From: Methylophaga sp.
GTDB lineage: Bacteria > Pseudomonadota > Gammaproteobacteria > Nitrosococcales > Methylophagaceae
Reading direction: 5' to 3'
Length of the DNA stretch: 64,000 nt
NCBI GenBank assembly: GCA_002706095.1
Contig: PAJP01000023.1
Span: forward strand, 62,001 to 126,000
A model generated the notes under the pieces. It had not been told where the DNA came from. It ran no database searches and saw only the letters and a program-made list of their open reading frames with translations. Position 1 is the stretch's first letter. Each line of letters begins with the position of its first letter. Position numbers and translations under genes: made by a program. Below, piece by piece: positions 55,938 through 64,000 of this stretch.

Positions 55938-58199
55938 ATGGCAAAAAAAGATACTAAAATTGGGCCTCGCAGCTACACTTCTCGAGCGAGTAGTCAAAAG
56001 TGGGTGATGACGACATTGGCTCTGGCATTATCATCGGCGATGACAACACCAGCCTTTGCTGAAGAGGTCGATCTCGATACTGTTGTTATCGAGGGAGACA
56101 AGTCTAGTGCAGAAAGTAATCCTTACGCAGAGCCTGATGCACCGTATAAAGCCAACCGTTTATCAGACAGCAAACGTACACGTGATATTGCTGAAACGCC
56201 ACAAACCATGACTGTTTTGACGAAAGAGTCGATTATTGACTCAGGTAAGACAGAGTTAAAAGATATTCTGAGCGCACAGCCTGGCATTACATTGGGTACA
56301 GGTGAAGGCGGTAACTCTTTCGGTGATCGCTATATTATTCGTGGTTATGAAGCGCGTAATGATGTGTTCACCGACGGTTTGCGTGACCCAGGCCTCATCA
56401 CCCGTGAAACTTTTGCGCTTGAGCAAGTTGAAATTACAAAAGGTCCTAGTTCGACATTTGCAGGGCGTGGGTCTACCGGTGGTGCCGTAAATAGTGTGAC
56501 TAAAAAGGCGAGTCTGGATGATGACTTTACAACGCTATCGGGTGGCCTAGGTACAGATGAATATCAGCGCTATACCTTAGATACGAATAAAGTACTGAGT
56601 GATGATTTCGCAATTCGCTTTAATGCTTTATACAGTGAGGCAGATGTGCCTGATCGTGACCCAGCAGAAAAACGACGCCAAGGTGCTTTGTTGTCTGCAG
56701 TTTATCAGCCGACCGATGAACTTAGCCTGACAGCAGATTATTATCACTTTCGTGCCGATGATCGAACGGATCCGGGTGTTGCTCTGGATCGAGATACCAA
56801 CAAAATACTTAAGTATGATTATGTTGGCCAGGACGGACTAGACTTCCAACATTCCAAGGCAGATATTTTTACATTTGGTTTTGATGTTGAGTTAACAGAG
56901 GGCCTGCGATTAGAAAATAAATCGCGTGTTGGTAAAACTGAAAACGAGTATATCGTGACTGCCTATAGTGCTCGCTCAGCAGGTACGCGATCATTCACCG
57001 GTTGGCAGGAAAATGATTACCTTGGCAACCAGACAAACTTAATTATCGATCAGAATCTTTGGGGCAAACGCCATACCATCGTTACAGGTATTGAATTTGC
57101 TAAAGAAGAAATGGATGCCGGGAATTATGATGTTAACCCATCCAGCGTAGCGGTTGACCCATATAACCCTAACAATAATGCTTGGTCGGGTATGGCTAGT
57201 AAAAGTGATGCCACTACTGAGTTAGAGTTGAAAACAGTATCTGCGTACTTAATGGACACCATTACACTCAATGATGATTGGGAAGTATTTGCGGGTGTGC
57301 GTTATGACTACTTTGACTATGATCTTTGGACAGCGGCTGGTCGCTCTCCGGAAATGGATCGTAGCTACAGTGATGGTTTCTGGAATGGACATGTTGGCGT
57401 CGTATTCTCACCATGGGAAAACGGTAACATTTACCTTAGCTGGAGTACTTCTTCCAATATCAATGGTGGTGAAGCTGATGCTGGCGGTAGCTGTGGTTAT
57501 GGTGGTTTGTGTTCAGACTCTGATGGCAACTATAAGAGTGCCGATCCTGAGCAGTCTACTAATTGGGAGCTAGGCACTAAGTGGAATCTGTTTGATAATA
57601 ATCTGCTATTAACGGCCGCTATTTTCCAAACCACGAAGGAAGATGTTATTGAAGGTGGTGTGGACTCCTACAATAGTGGTGGCACATTAAATACTGGTGA
57701 AAACCGTGTCCGAGGTATTGAGCTAGGGTTGTCCGGTAATATTACTGAAAGATTGAGTGGTCAGATGGGCTTTGCAATGATGCATTCTGATACATTGGAT
57801 TCATACTTTGACGGTACGAAAGAGGTTACTGGCCGAGGTGGTTCAATCTCCTACCCTGATAATATCGGTAAACCAAAAGCTAACTTCGCGAAACGTAGCT
57901 TTAATGGTCAATTAAAATATCAGGCCACGCAAAAATTCGCCTTTGGTGGTGTGGTTACCTATTCCAGTGGCATGTTTGGCGGACAGCCAGATGCGGCAGC
58001 TAACACGGATATAAGTATTCCCGGATATATTGTTTATGATGCCTTTGCTTCTTATGAAATCAACGACAACATGACAGTCCGTGCCAATATTCTTAACTTG
58101 TTTGATAAGGATTACTACACCGCGTTATATCGAGGTGGCAGCATCGTCTATAAAGGTGATGCAAGAAGCGCCAATGTCAATCTGACCTATAAGTTCTGA
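55938..58199 (+). CDS. TonB-dependent siderophore receptor (catecholate, Fiu/PiuA type)
   Basis: A 753-residue outer-membrane receptor. It has an extended signal peptide (hydrophobic core about 22-38, cleavage after AFA near 41), a TonB-box region (DLDTVVIEG, about 45-53), a plug domain (IAETPQTMTVLTKE, YIIRGYEARNDVFTDGLRD, EQVEITKGPSSTFAGRGSTGGAVN), and a 22-strand barrel ending in the aromatic NVNLTYKF. The neighbour PiuC/YbiX-type hydroxylase and the Fur-like box upstream suggest catecholate siderophore uptake. The ribosome site is GTGAAGGAA. The ligand itself cannot be told. Confidence 0.9.
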   Translation: MAKKDTKIGPRSYTSRASSQKWVMTTLALALSSAMTTPAFAEEVDLDTVVIEGDKSSAESNPYAEPDAPYKANRLSDSKRTRDIAETPQTMTVLTKESIIDSGKTELKDILSAQPGITLGTGEGGNSFGDRYIIRGYEARNDVFTDGLRDPGLITRETFALEQVEITKGPSSTFAGRGSTGGAVNSVTKKASLDDDFTTLSGGLGTDEYQRYTLDTNKVLSDDFAIRFNALYSEADVPDRDPAEKRRQGALLSAVYQPTDELSLTADYYHFRADDRTDPGVALDRDTNKILKYDYVGQDGLDFQHSKADIFTFGFDVELTEGLRLENKSRVGKTENEYIVTAYSARSAGTRSFTGWQENDYLGNQTNLIIDQNLWGKRHTIVTGIEFAKEEMDAGNYDVNPSSVAVDPYNPNNNAWSGMASKSDATTELELKTVSAYLMDTITLNDDWEVFAGVRYDYFDYDLWTAAGRSPEMDRSYSDGFWNGHVGVVFSPWENGNIYLSWSTSSNINGGEADAGGSCGYGGLCSDSDGNYKSADPEQSTNWELGTKWNLFDNNLLLTAAIFQTTKEDVIEGGVDSYNSGGTLNTGENRVRGIELGLSGNITERLSGQMGFAMMHSDTLDSYFDGTKEVTGRGGSISYPDNIGKPKANFAKRSFNGQLKYQATQKFAFGGVVTYSSGMFGGQPDAAANTDISIPGYIVYDAFASYEINDNMTVRANILNLFDKDYYTALYRGGSIVYKGDARSANVNLTYKF

Positions 58200-58212
58200 T
58201 CAGGTTATTATA

Positions 58213-58236
58213 ACGGGCCATCGGGCCCGTTTTTTT
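58213..58236 (+). terminator. Intrinsic terminator inside the iron-uptake group
   Basis: Seven-base stem ACGGGCC / GGCCCGT with a four-base loop, then seven T. It lies between the receptor stop (58199) and the hydroxylase start (58249), so downstream genes would be expressed by read-through or from their own promoter. Confidence 0.9.
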
Positions 58237-58248
58237 GGAGCTAATGAC

Positions 58249-58932
58249 ATGCTAATGGTTATACCTGAGGTGTTCTCAAAAACTGATCTCAGCAAACTCA
58301 ATGAACACTTAGCAAAAGGAGAATGGCTTGATGGTAAGATAACTGCTGGAGCGCAAGCCAGCGCTGTTAAACAGAATCAGCAGTTGGATGAAAGCTCAAC
58401 ACTCGCACATCACCTCGGCGATATTGTGTTGGATGCACTAGCTCAACAACCTCTATTTATGTCGGCTGCCTTGCCACTTAAAATCTTTCCTCCGATGTTT
58501 AATCGATACCAAGGTAAACAAACCTATGGTAACCATGTCGATAATGCCATCCGTTTTGTACCAGGCACACCAACGCGTGTGCGTAGCGATCTTTCTGCTA
58601 CTTTATTTCTGAGTGAACCTGACGATTATAAAGGGGGGGAACTGGTTATTCAGGAGCAATTTGGTGAGCAGAACATAAAACTTAATGCAGGGGATCTTAT
58701 TCTGTATCCTTCAAGTAGTCTGCATCAAGTTAAGCCTGTCATTGATGGCGAACGCCTTGCTTGCGTTATGTGGATGCAAAGTATGGTTCGTGACAATGAA
58801 CAACGTCAGATCTTGTTTGATCTGGATCAGAGTATCCAATCATTAACGACACAACATGAGCACCAACATCAGGATATTATGCGTTTAACTAACATCTATC
58901 AAAACCTGTTAAGACAATGGGCTGAGACGTAA
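58249..58932 (+). CDS. PKHD-type Fe(II)/2-oxoglutarate hydroxylase (PiuC/YbiX)
   Basis: A 227-residue oxygenase. The iron triad is His96 and Asp98 (YGNHVDNA) and His159 (SSLHQVKPV), with Arg169 (ERLACVMW) for 2-oxoglutarate. MFNRYQGKQTYG and DLSATLFLSEPDDYKGGEL are the family core. PiuC/YbiX genes are regularly found next to catecholate receptors (piuA, fiu), as here; their substrate is not firmly known but is thought to be linked to siderophore or iron use. The second ATG, three codons in, is an alternative start. Confidence 0.92.
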   Translation: MLMVIPEVFSKTDLSKLNEHLAKGEWLDGKITAGAQASAVKQNQQLDESSTLAHHLGDIVLDALAQQPLFMSAALPLKIFPPMFNRYQGKQTYGNHVDNAIRFVPGTPTRVRSDLSATLFLSEPDDYKGGELVIQEQFGEQNIKLNAGDLILYPSSSLHQVKPVIDGERLACVMWMQSMVRDNEQRQILFDLDQSIQSLTTQHEHQHQDIMRLTNIYQNLLRQWAET

Positions 58933-58934
58933 GT

Positions 58935-60041
58935 ATGGAAAAATCGTTAAAGACGCCCCTAAACTCGATACCACAGGACTTAGTTTGTGCTGCTGACTAT
59001 GCTCGCTATGCGAAACAACATTTAAGTCATGCTGTGTATGAATACGTTGTCGGTGGCGGAGCTGATGAAATCACTTTGAGACGTAATCGCCAGAAATTAG
59101 ATGAGTATTTCATTCTACCTTCCGTGTTGAAGGATTGTACAAAAGGAGGAACGCATACCACCGTGCTTGGACAGGCTTTTCGTCACCCTTTGATGTTAGC
59201 CCCTGTCGCTTTTCAGCAGCTTGCTCATCCACAAGCTGAGTTAGCGACAGCAGAAGCTGCCAATCACTTAGAGACAGGCATGATGGTCAGTACACTAGCG
59301 ACATGTTCTCTCGAAGATATTGCTGCAAGTACATCCCAAACGAAATGGTTTCAGCTCTATTTTCAGCAAGATAAAGAGTTTACGCTGAGTTTGGTCAGAC
59401 GTGCAGAGCAGGCTGGCTATAGTGCCTTAGTTGTCACTGTTGATGCTCCTCTGCATGGTATCCGTAATCGTGCTCAGCGAGCCGGTTTTGTTTTACCTGA
59501 AGGCGTGGAGGCTGTGAATCTTAGAGATCGGCCTCCTTTGCCACGACAAAGCTTTGATCCCAGTCAGAGTGTTGTTTTTCAGGGCATGATGAGTGAAGCA
59601 CCAGCTTGGGAGGATATTCGTTGGCTGCAAAAACAGACGACGCTTCCCATTATCTTGAAAGGCATTCTGTCCCCCATTGATGCCGTGCAAGCCCGAGAGT
59701 TGGGACTAGCTGGAGTAGTGGTGTCAAACCATGGTGGTCGCACGCTGGATTGCGTGCCATCATCCATTGAGATGTTGCCTGTCATAAGAGAAGCGGTGGG
59801 TACTGATTTTGTGGTTCTTTATGATGGTGCTGTAGAACGTGGTACGGATACTTTTAAAGCGCTGGCTTTGGGAGCTGATTTAGTTTGTCTCGGGCGGCCG
59901 CAATTTTACGCTTTGGCAGTAGCGGGGGCACTAGGCGTTGCCCATTTATTGAGGATTCTACGCGAAGAGCTAGAAGTGACGATGAGCTTGGCTGGTACCC
60001 CAACAATCGATAGTATTACTTCTCACTCACTTCAATATTAA
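58935..60041 (+). CDS. FMN-dependent alpha-hydroxy-acid dehydrogenase
   Basis: A 368-residue protein of the glycolate oxidase / L-lactate dehydrogenase (LldD) family. The TIM-barrel active-site residues are Tyr36 (YEYVVGGGADE), Tyr142 (QLYFQQD), Lys242 (LKGIL), His266 and Arg269 (SNHGGRTLD). Two usually invariant positions differ: SNHGGR(Q)LD reads T, and DGG(V/I)RRG reads DGAVERG, losing one Arg in the FMN-phosphate loop. This suggests a divergent subfamily. It begins two bases after the hydroxylase gene, so it is in the iron-uptake group and not a lactate operon. Confidence 0.88.
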   Translation: MEKSLKTPLNSIPQDLVCAADYARYAKQHLSHAVYEYVVGGGADEITLRRNRQKLDEYFILPSVLKDCTKGGTHTTVLGQAFRHPLMLAPVAFQQLAHPQAELATAEAANHLETGMMVSTLATCSLEDIAASTSQTKWFQLYFQQDKEFTLSLVRRAEQAGYSALVVTVDAPLHGIRNRAQRAGFVLPEGVEAVNLRDRPPLPRQSFDPSQSVVFQGMMSEAPAWEDIRWLQKQTTLPIILKGILSPIDAVQARELGLAGVVVSNHGGRTLDCVPSSIEMLPVIREAVGTDFVVLYDGAVERGTDTFKALALGADLVCLGRPQFYALAVAGALGVAHLLRILREELEVTMSLAGTPTIDSITSHSLQY

Positions 60042-60245
60042 ACTGGCCTAAGCAAGTTCATACTGTAATAAGTAGTGACTAATAAACTATCGTTCTTAAT
60101 GTAGATAGCTTTTACGTAGCTTTGCGTTAATTGAAATGATGTGTCGACATTCGTAAAAAAACATAGCTTCTGCGTTGCTTCCAGTTCTCACTAATGCTAC
60201 TTTTAGCTGGCAAATATTCAATTCACTCAAATAGAAGAGCTATCT

Positions 60246-61319
60246 GTGTCAAGGAAAACACTTTTTGTTACCGGGGGGGCTGGATTTATTGGTTCAGCGT
60301 TGATTCGTCGTCTTATCGAAGTTAGTAATTACCACATTATCAATATTGATAAACTGACCTACGCAGGTAATCTGGAGTCACTTCTGCCTATTGCTGACAA
60401 TCCGCGTTATCATTTTGAACAAGCCGATATCTGTGATGCGGAAAAAATGAATGCTTTGTTCAAGGAGTATGAGCCTACAGCCATCATGCATCTAGCGGCA
60501 GAATCACATGTTGATCGCTCGATAGACGGACCCGCTGATTTTGTGCAAACTAATTTAGTGGGTACCTACGTTTTATTAGAAGCGGCCAGACAGTACTGGA
60601 AAACGCTTGATAAAGACGCTGCGGCACAATTTCGCTTTCATCATATCTCCACCGATGAGGTATATGGTACTTTAGGGGAAACAGGCTTGTTCGAAGAGAC
60701 AACGCCTTATCAACCAAATTCACCCTATTCAGCGACCAAAGCAGGAAGTGATCACCTAGTTCGTGCCTGGCATCACACCTATGGTCTACCCGTTGTCATG
60801 ACTAATTGCTCTAATAATTACGGTCCCTATCAGTTTCCTGAAAAATTGATTCCACTGATTATCAATAATGCATTGGTGGGCAAACCCTTACCAGTCTATG
60901 GCAAAGGCGATAATATCCGTGATTGGTTGTATGTGGATGATCACGCTGATGCCTTACAGCTTGTTCTGGAACAAGGAAAGCTGGGCGAAAGCTATAATAT
61001 TGGCGGCTTTAACGAACATACCAATCTTGATGTTGTGCATCGTGTTTGTGACATTCTGGATGAGTTATTACCCGAATCTGAACATTGTCCTCATCGAGAT
61101 TTGATTACTTTTGTCACGGATCGCCCTGGTCATGATCAACGTTATGCGATTGACGCTACTAAAATCAATCGTGAATTAGGCTGGACGCCAAAAGAAACGT
61201 TTACTACTGGCCTACGTAAAACAGTGGAATGGTATATCGACAACCGTGAGTGGAATGAGCGTGTCATGGATGGTAGTTATCAACAAGAGCGCTTAGGGTT
61301 GGGAGAACAGGCATCATGA
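60246..61319 (+). CDS. rmlB: dTDP-glucose 4,6-dehydratase
   Basis: A 357-residue SDR enzyme, second step of dTDP-L-rhamnose synthesis. It has NAD-binding [22 protein letters not shown] (catalytic Asp/Glu), [10 protein letters not shown] (YxxxK) and [14 protein letters not shown]. The start is GTG, with a weak ribosome site (GAAGAG). The 204 bases ahead of it hold no gene or clear promoter. It begins the rmlBACD set in 4-base to zero spacing, so this is one operon. Confidence 0.96.
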   Translation: MSRKTLFVTGGAGFIGSALIRRLIEVSNYHIINIDKLTYAGNLESLLPIADNPRYHFEQADICDAEKMNALFKEYEPTAIMHLAAESHVDRSIDGPADFVQTNLVGTYVLLEAARQYWKTLDKDAAAQFRFHHISTDEVYGTLGETGLFEETTPYQPNSPYSATKAGSDHLVRAWHHTYGLPVVMTNCSNNYGPYQFPEKLIPLIINNALVGKPLPVYGKGDNIRDWLYVDDHADALQLVLEQGKLGESYNIGGFNEHTNLDVVHRVCDILDELLPESEHCPHRDLITFVTDRPGHDQRYAIDATKINRELGWTPKETFTTGLRKTVEWYIDNREWNERVMDGSYQQERLGLGEQAS

Positions 61320-62200
61320 GTCAACGAAAAGGGATTATTCTTGCCGGTGGCAGTGGTACACGACTTCATCCCGTCACACAGTCTATTAGTAAACAGTTAC
61401 TGCCTGTGTATGATAAACCGATGATTTATTATCCATTATCGACACTGATGCTGGCCGGCATGAGGGAAATCTGCATTATTTCAACCCCCCAAGATACACC
61501 ACGACTCCAGCAACTATTAGGGGATGGAAGTCAATGGGGACTCGAGCTTAGCTATGTTGTTCAGGAAAAACCAGAGGGAATTGCTCAAGCATTTACCTTA
61601 ACAAAATCGTTTATTGGTGACAGTAGCACGGCTTTAGTGCTGGGCGATAACGTTTATTATGGCCATGATTTAGCGGATTTAATGTCGGAAGCGGATGACA
61701 GACAAGAAGGGGCAACGGTGTTTGCCTATCCGGTGTTTGATCCAGAACGTTATGGTGTGGTCGAGTTTGATGATGCAGGAAAGGCATTAAGTATCGAAGA
61801 AAAACCGACAAAACCCAAATCCCGCTATGCTATCACTGGGCTGTATTTTTACGATAACCAGGTTGTCGATATTGCAGAAAGTCTAAAACCCTCAGCGCGT
61901 GGGGAGTATGAGATAACGGATGTGAACCAACACTATTTAGATAAGGGCGAGTTGCACGTGGAAGTCATGGGCCGAGGCATGGCTTGGCTGGACACAGGTA
62001 CACATGATTCGTTACTTGAAGCATCACAATTTATTCAAACCATAGAAAAACGTCAGGGGTTGAAAGTGATGTGTCCTGAAGAAATTGCTTATCGACAAGG
62101 TTACATTGATGCTGATCAGCTTCTAGCATTAGCTAAACCATTAGTAAAAAGTGGCTATGGCGATTATCTGATGAACTTAATTCACGAAAAGATTTATTAA
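61316..62200 (+). CDS. rmlA: Glucose-1-phosphate thymidylyltransferase
   Basis: First enzyme of dTDP-rhamnose synthesis, 294 residues. It has the nucleotidyltransferase loop [47 protein letters not shown] and [12 protein letters not shown]-type sequence (here [12 protein letters not shown]). It overlaps rmlB by four bases (ATGA). All substrate residues look intact. Confidence 0.97.
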   Translation: MSQRKGIILAGGSGTRLHPVTQSISKQLLPVYDKPMIYYPLSTLMLAGMREICIISTPQDTPRLQQLLGDGSQWGLELSYVVQEKPEGIAQAFTLTKSFIGDSSTALVLGDNVYYGHDLADLMSEADDRQEGATVFAYPVFDPERYGVVEFDDAGKALSIEEKPTKPKSRYAITGLYFYDNQVVDIAESLKPSARGEYEITDVNQHYLDKGELHVEVMGRGMAWLDTGTHDSLLEASQFIQTIEKRQGLKVMCPEEIAYRQGYIDADQLLALAKPLVKSGYGDYLMNLIHEKIY

Positions 62201-62749
62201 ATGCAAGTTATTGAAACGACACTGCCGGATGTGAAAATTCTTAAACCCAGAGTCTTTGGTGATGAACGTGGGTTTTTTATGGAAAGCTTCAATAAAAAAC
62301 AATTTGAAGCACTCACTGGCGTGGACACCGAATTTGTCCAAGACAATCACTCAAGATCTTCACAAAATGTTTTACGTGGTCTGCATTATCAAATCCAACA
62401 TGCGCAAGGTAAATTAGTACGAGTGATTTCAGGCGAAGTGTATGATGTGGCTGTGGATATGAGAAAATCATCATCGACATTTGGTCAATGGGTAGGGGTT
62501 CATCTCAAAGCAGAAAATCATGATATGTTGTGGGTGCCGCCAGGCTTTGCCCATGGCTTTTTTGTATTAAGTGAATCTGCCGATTTTTTATATAAAACCA
62601 CAGATTATTATGCGCCGGAACATGAACGCTGTTTGTTATGGAATGATCCCGCCTTGGATATCGATTGGCCTTTGTTAGATAAATCGCCATCTCTATCTGC
62701 GAAAGATCAGCAGGGAGCACATTTTAACGAAGCGGAATTCTACGATTAA
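62201..62749 (+). CDS. rmlC: dTDP-4-dehydrorhamnose 3,5-epimerase
   Basis: A 182-residue cupin enzyme. It has FMESFNKKQFE, QDNHSRSSQNVLRGLHYQ (catalytic His), the VYDVAVDMRKSS core and WVPPGFAHGFFVLSE. It begins at the base after the rmlA stop, and its own stop overlaps the rmlD start. Confidence 0.97.
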   Translation: MQVIETTLPDVKILKPRVFGDERGFFMESFNKKQFEALTGVDTEFVQDNHSRSSQNVLRGLHYQIQHAQGKLVRVISGEVYDVAVDMRKSSSTFGQWVGVHLKAENHDMLWVPPGFAHGFFVLSESADFLYKTTDYYAPEHERCLLWNDPALDIDWPLLDKSPSLSAKDQQGAHFNEAEFYD

Positions 62750-63627
62750 TGCGTATTTTAGTAACGGGAAAGTATGGTCAGGTAGGGCATGAGTTAATAA
62801 GAAGCCTGTCTTGTCTTGGTGATATTATTGCTACTGACAGTAAAACACTCGATCTAAGCAAGACAGAAGAGTTAGCTGAAAAAGTAGAAAAGTTGGCACC
62901 CGATTTAATTGTCAATGCGGCAGCCTATACAGCTGTTGATAAAGCTGAGACTGAACAAGAACTGGCATATAAGGTCAATGCTCTTGCCCCACAGATATTA
63001 GCTGAAGTCGCCAAAAATCGTGATATCCCGCTTATTCATTACTCAACCGATTATGTATTTAATGGCAGTGGTGATAAAGCCTGGACCGAAGATGCGGAAA
63101 CTCAGCCACTCAATGTGTATGGCAGAACAAAGTTGGCAGGTGAATTGGCTATTAGTAATGCCTCAGATAAATATCTGATCTTCAGAACCAGTTGGGTCTA
63201 TGGTGCAAGAGGGGCTAACTTCCTCAATACGATGAAAAGGTTAGCGATTGATAAAGTGCAGTTATCTATTGTTCACGACCAGGTCGGTACACCAACATGG
63301 GCTCGTCACATCGCTGATGTAACGGCGCAAGTCATCTCGCAAAGTCACCAACAAACAGACTTCTGGCAGAGCCATAGCGGTGTATACCATCTATCTGGTG
63401 CCGGTCGTGCCAGTTGGTTTGATTTTGCCCAGCAAATATTTAATTTAATGGCTGCACAAGGACACTCAGTGCCGAAGCTTCATCCTATCACTACGCGTGA
63501 TTATCCAACGCCGGCAAATCGTCCAGCTAATTCTTTACTCGATAATACAAAGTTAAAACAACATTTTGACCTTGCTTTGCCAGACTGGCAAACCACACTG
63601 GAGTGGGTAATGAGCGGAGAAGAGTGA
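62749..63627 (+). CDS. rmlD: dTDP-4-dehydrorhamnose reductase
   Basis: A 292-residue SDR enzyme that makes dTDP-L-rhamnose. It has NAD(P) loop TGKYGQVG (the usual second Gly of GxxGxxG is kept as GQVG; the first is GKYG), NAAAYTAVDKAE, STDYVFNG and YGRTKLAGE (YxxxK). It starts by sharing one base with rmlC (TAATG). It closes the rml run before a membrane epimerase gene. Confidence 0.96.
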   Translation: MRILVTGKYGQVGHELIRSLSCLGDIIATDSKTLDLSKTEELAEKVEKLAPDLIVNAAAYTAVDKAETEQELAYKVNALAPQILAEVAKNRDIPLIHYSTDYVFNGSGDKAWTEDAETQPLNVYGRTKLAGELAISNASDKYLIFRTSWVYGARGANFLNTMKRLAIDKVQLSIVHDQVGTPTWARHIADVTAQVISQSHQQTDFWQSHSGVYHLSGAGRASWFDFAQQIFNLMAAQGHSVPKLHPITTRDYPTPANRPANSLLDNTKLKQHFDLALPDWQTTLEWVMSGEE

Positions 63628-63707
63628 TAATCTTCTGTCTTCTTGAAGTGTATTAGCCAAAACTTGCTGAGTGTATTACGTTGACATACCCATCAATTGT
63701 AAAAAAA

Positions 63708-64000
63708 ATGGGCCTATGGTTTTTGAACAGACCTCGGCCAATAAAAAGAACGATCAGTGTCATACTGGATTTTTTAGCCATCCCATTCTCATTATGGTTA
63801 GCTTTTTCTTTACGCTTAGGTGAGTTTTATATTCCGCCGAACCAGCAGTTGTGGATCTTTGTTCTTGCCCCCGTTATTGCCATCCCTATTTTTATAAAGT
63901 CAGGTTTATATCGGGCGATTATTCGTTACATCGGCATGGATGCCATCTGGACCATTGCCAGGGCTGTATTGCTGTTTACCTTGATTTTTTCTGTCATCGT
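63708..64000 (+). CDS. Membrane NDP-sugar epimerase/dehydratase, N-terminal part (partial)
   Basis: The frame runs off the right edge after 97 codons. The N terminus is a short basic stretch (NRPRPIKRTISV) followed by membrane segments in LDFLAIPFSLWLAFSLRLGEF, then LWIFVLAPVIAIPIFIKSGLY and AIWTIARAVLLFTLIFSVI. This is the start of the CapD/WbpM/FlaA1-type polysaccharide enzymes, which have four membrane helices before an SDR domain. No ribosome site is seen at this ATG; a TTG at 63681 in frame is an alternative. It follows rmlD by 81 bases. Confidence 0.7.
   Translation, partial: MGLWFLNRPRPIKRTISVILDFLAIPFSLWLAFSLRLGEFYIPPNQQLWIFVLAPVIAIPIFIKSGLYRAIIRYIGMDAIWTIARAVLLFTLIFSVI

Noticed and set aside
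60042-60245. Spacer before rmlB searched for a gene, sRNA or JUMPstart-type element
   Set aside because: No frame, hairpin with T run, or recognised GGCGGTAG-type element was found.

Overview
The window is chromosomal DNA from a gammaproteobacterium. It contains the end of the division/cell-wall cluster (ddl-ftsQ-ftsA-ftsZ-lpxC), followed by DciA, an M23 peptidase, secA and argJ in the order also known from Pseudomonas-type genomes. It also has the ffh / rpsP-rimM-trmD-rplS block and mutY-yggX. Moderate GC content and protein character fit a Methylophaga-like (Thiotrichales) marine methylotroph, but that genus call is an inference from memory. No methanol-oxidation gene is present to confirm it. 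There is no prophage, CRISPR array, insertion sequence or rRNA.

Layout. 1-8.7 kb: cell division, lipid A, DnaB-loader-type protein, M23 peptidase and SecA. 8.7-14.8 kb: argJ, a DUF3549 protein, then a minus-strand run of MarC, a PNPOx-fold protein, peptide deformylase, a prolyl-hydroxylase-like oxygenase and a SpmA/SpmB-type membrane protein. 14.8-20.9 kb: DEAD-box helicase, dodecin, a lipoamide-dehydrogenase-like flavoprotein, ABC-F YbiT, GIY-YIG protein and MsrB. 20.9-25.3 kb: a candidate Fur-controlled small RNA, an unknown 157-residue protein, a CpxA/CpxR-like two-component system, a Spy/CpxP-like periplasmic protein and a lipoprotein. 25.4-33 kb: ung, ABC-F yheS and uup, and a 1016-residue Amt-PAS-GGDEF-EAL fusion. 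33-43.4 kb: a membrane c-type cytochrome, DUF4197, CspA, yggX, mutY, AsmA, a PilZ-like protein, corB and ypjD, all on the minus strand. 43.5-54.8 kb: ffh, the rpsP operon, xerD, yajQ, dsbC, lpxH, a cyclophilin, glnS, cysS and folD. 54.8-60 kb: two tRNAs, an 849-base gene-poor stretch, and an iron-uptake group (TonB receptor, PiuC-type hydroxylase, FMN-dependent alpha-hydroxy-acid dehydrogenase). 60.2-64 kb: dTDP-rhamnose genes rmlBACD and the start of a membrane sugar epimerase/dehydratase, the beginning of a surface polysaccharide locus.

Most genes are housekeeping. The less ordinary signals are regulatory. First, a perfect 15-base Fur operator sits over a promoter that reads into a strong intrinsic terminator about 105 nt away with no convincing protein between them, which is the layout of a RyhB-like sRNA. 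Second, TTTAC repeats at 10-base spacing, the CpxR box pattern read on the other strand, lie in front of both the two-component/Spy pair and the unknown 157-residue gene, suggesting a small envelope-stress regulon. Third, a second Fur-like promoter of the same geometry lies about 470 nt upstream of the TonB receptor. Cyclic-di-GMP appears in three places: the Amt fusion, the PilZ-like protein and YajQ.
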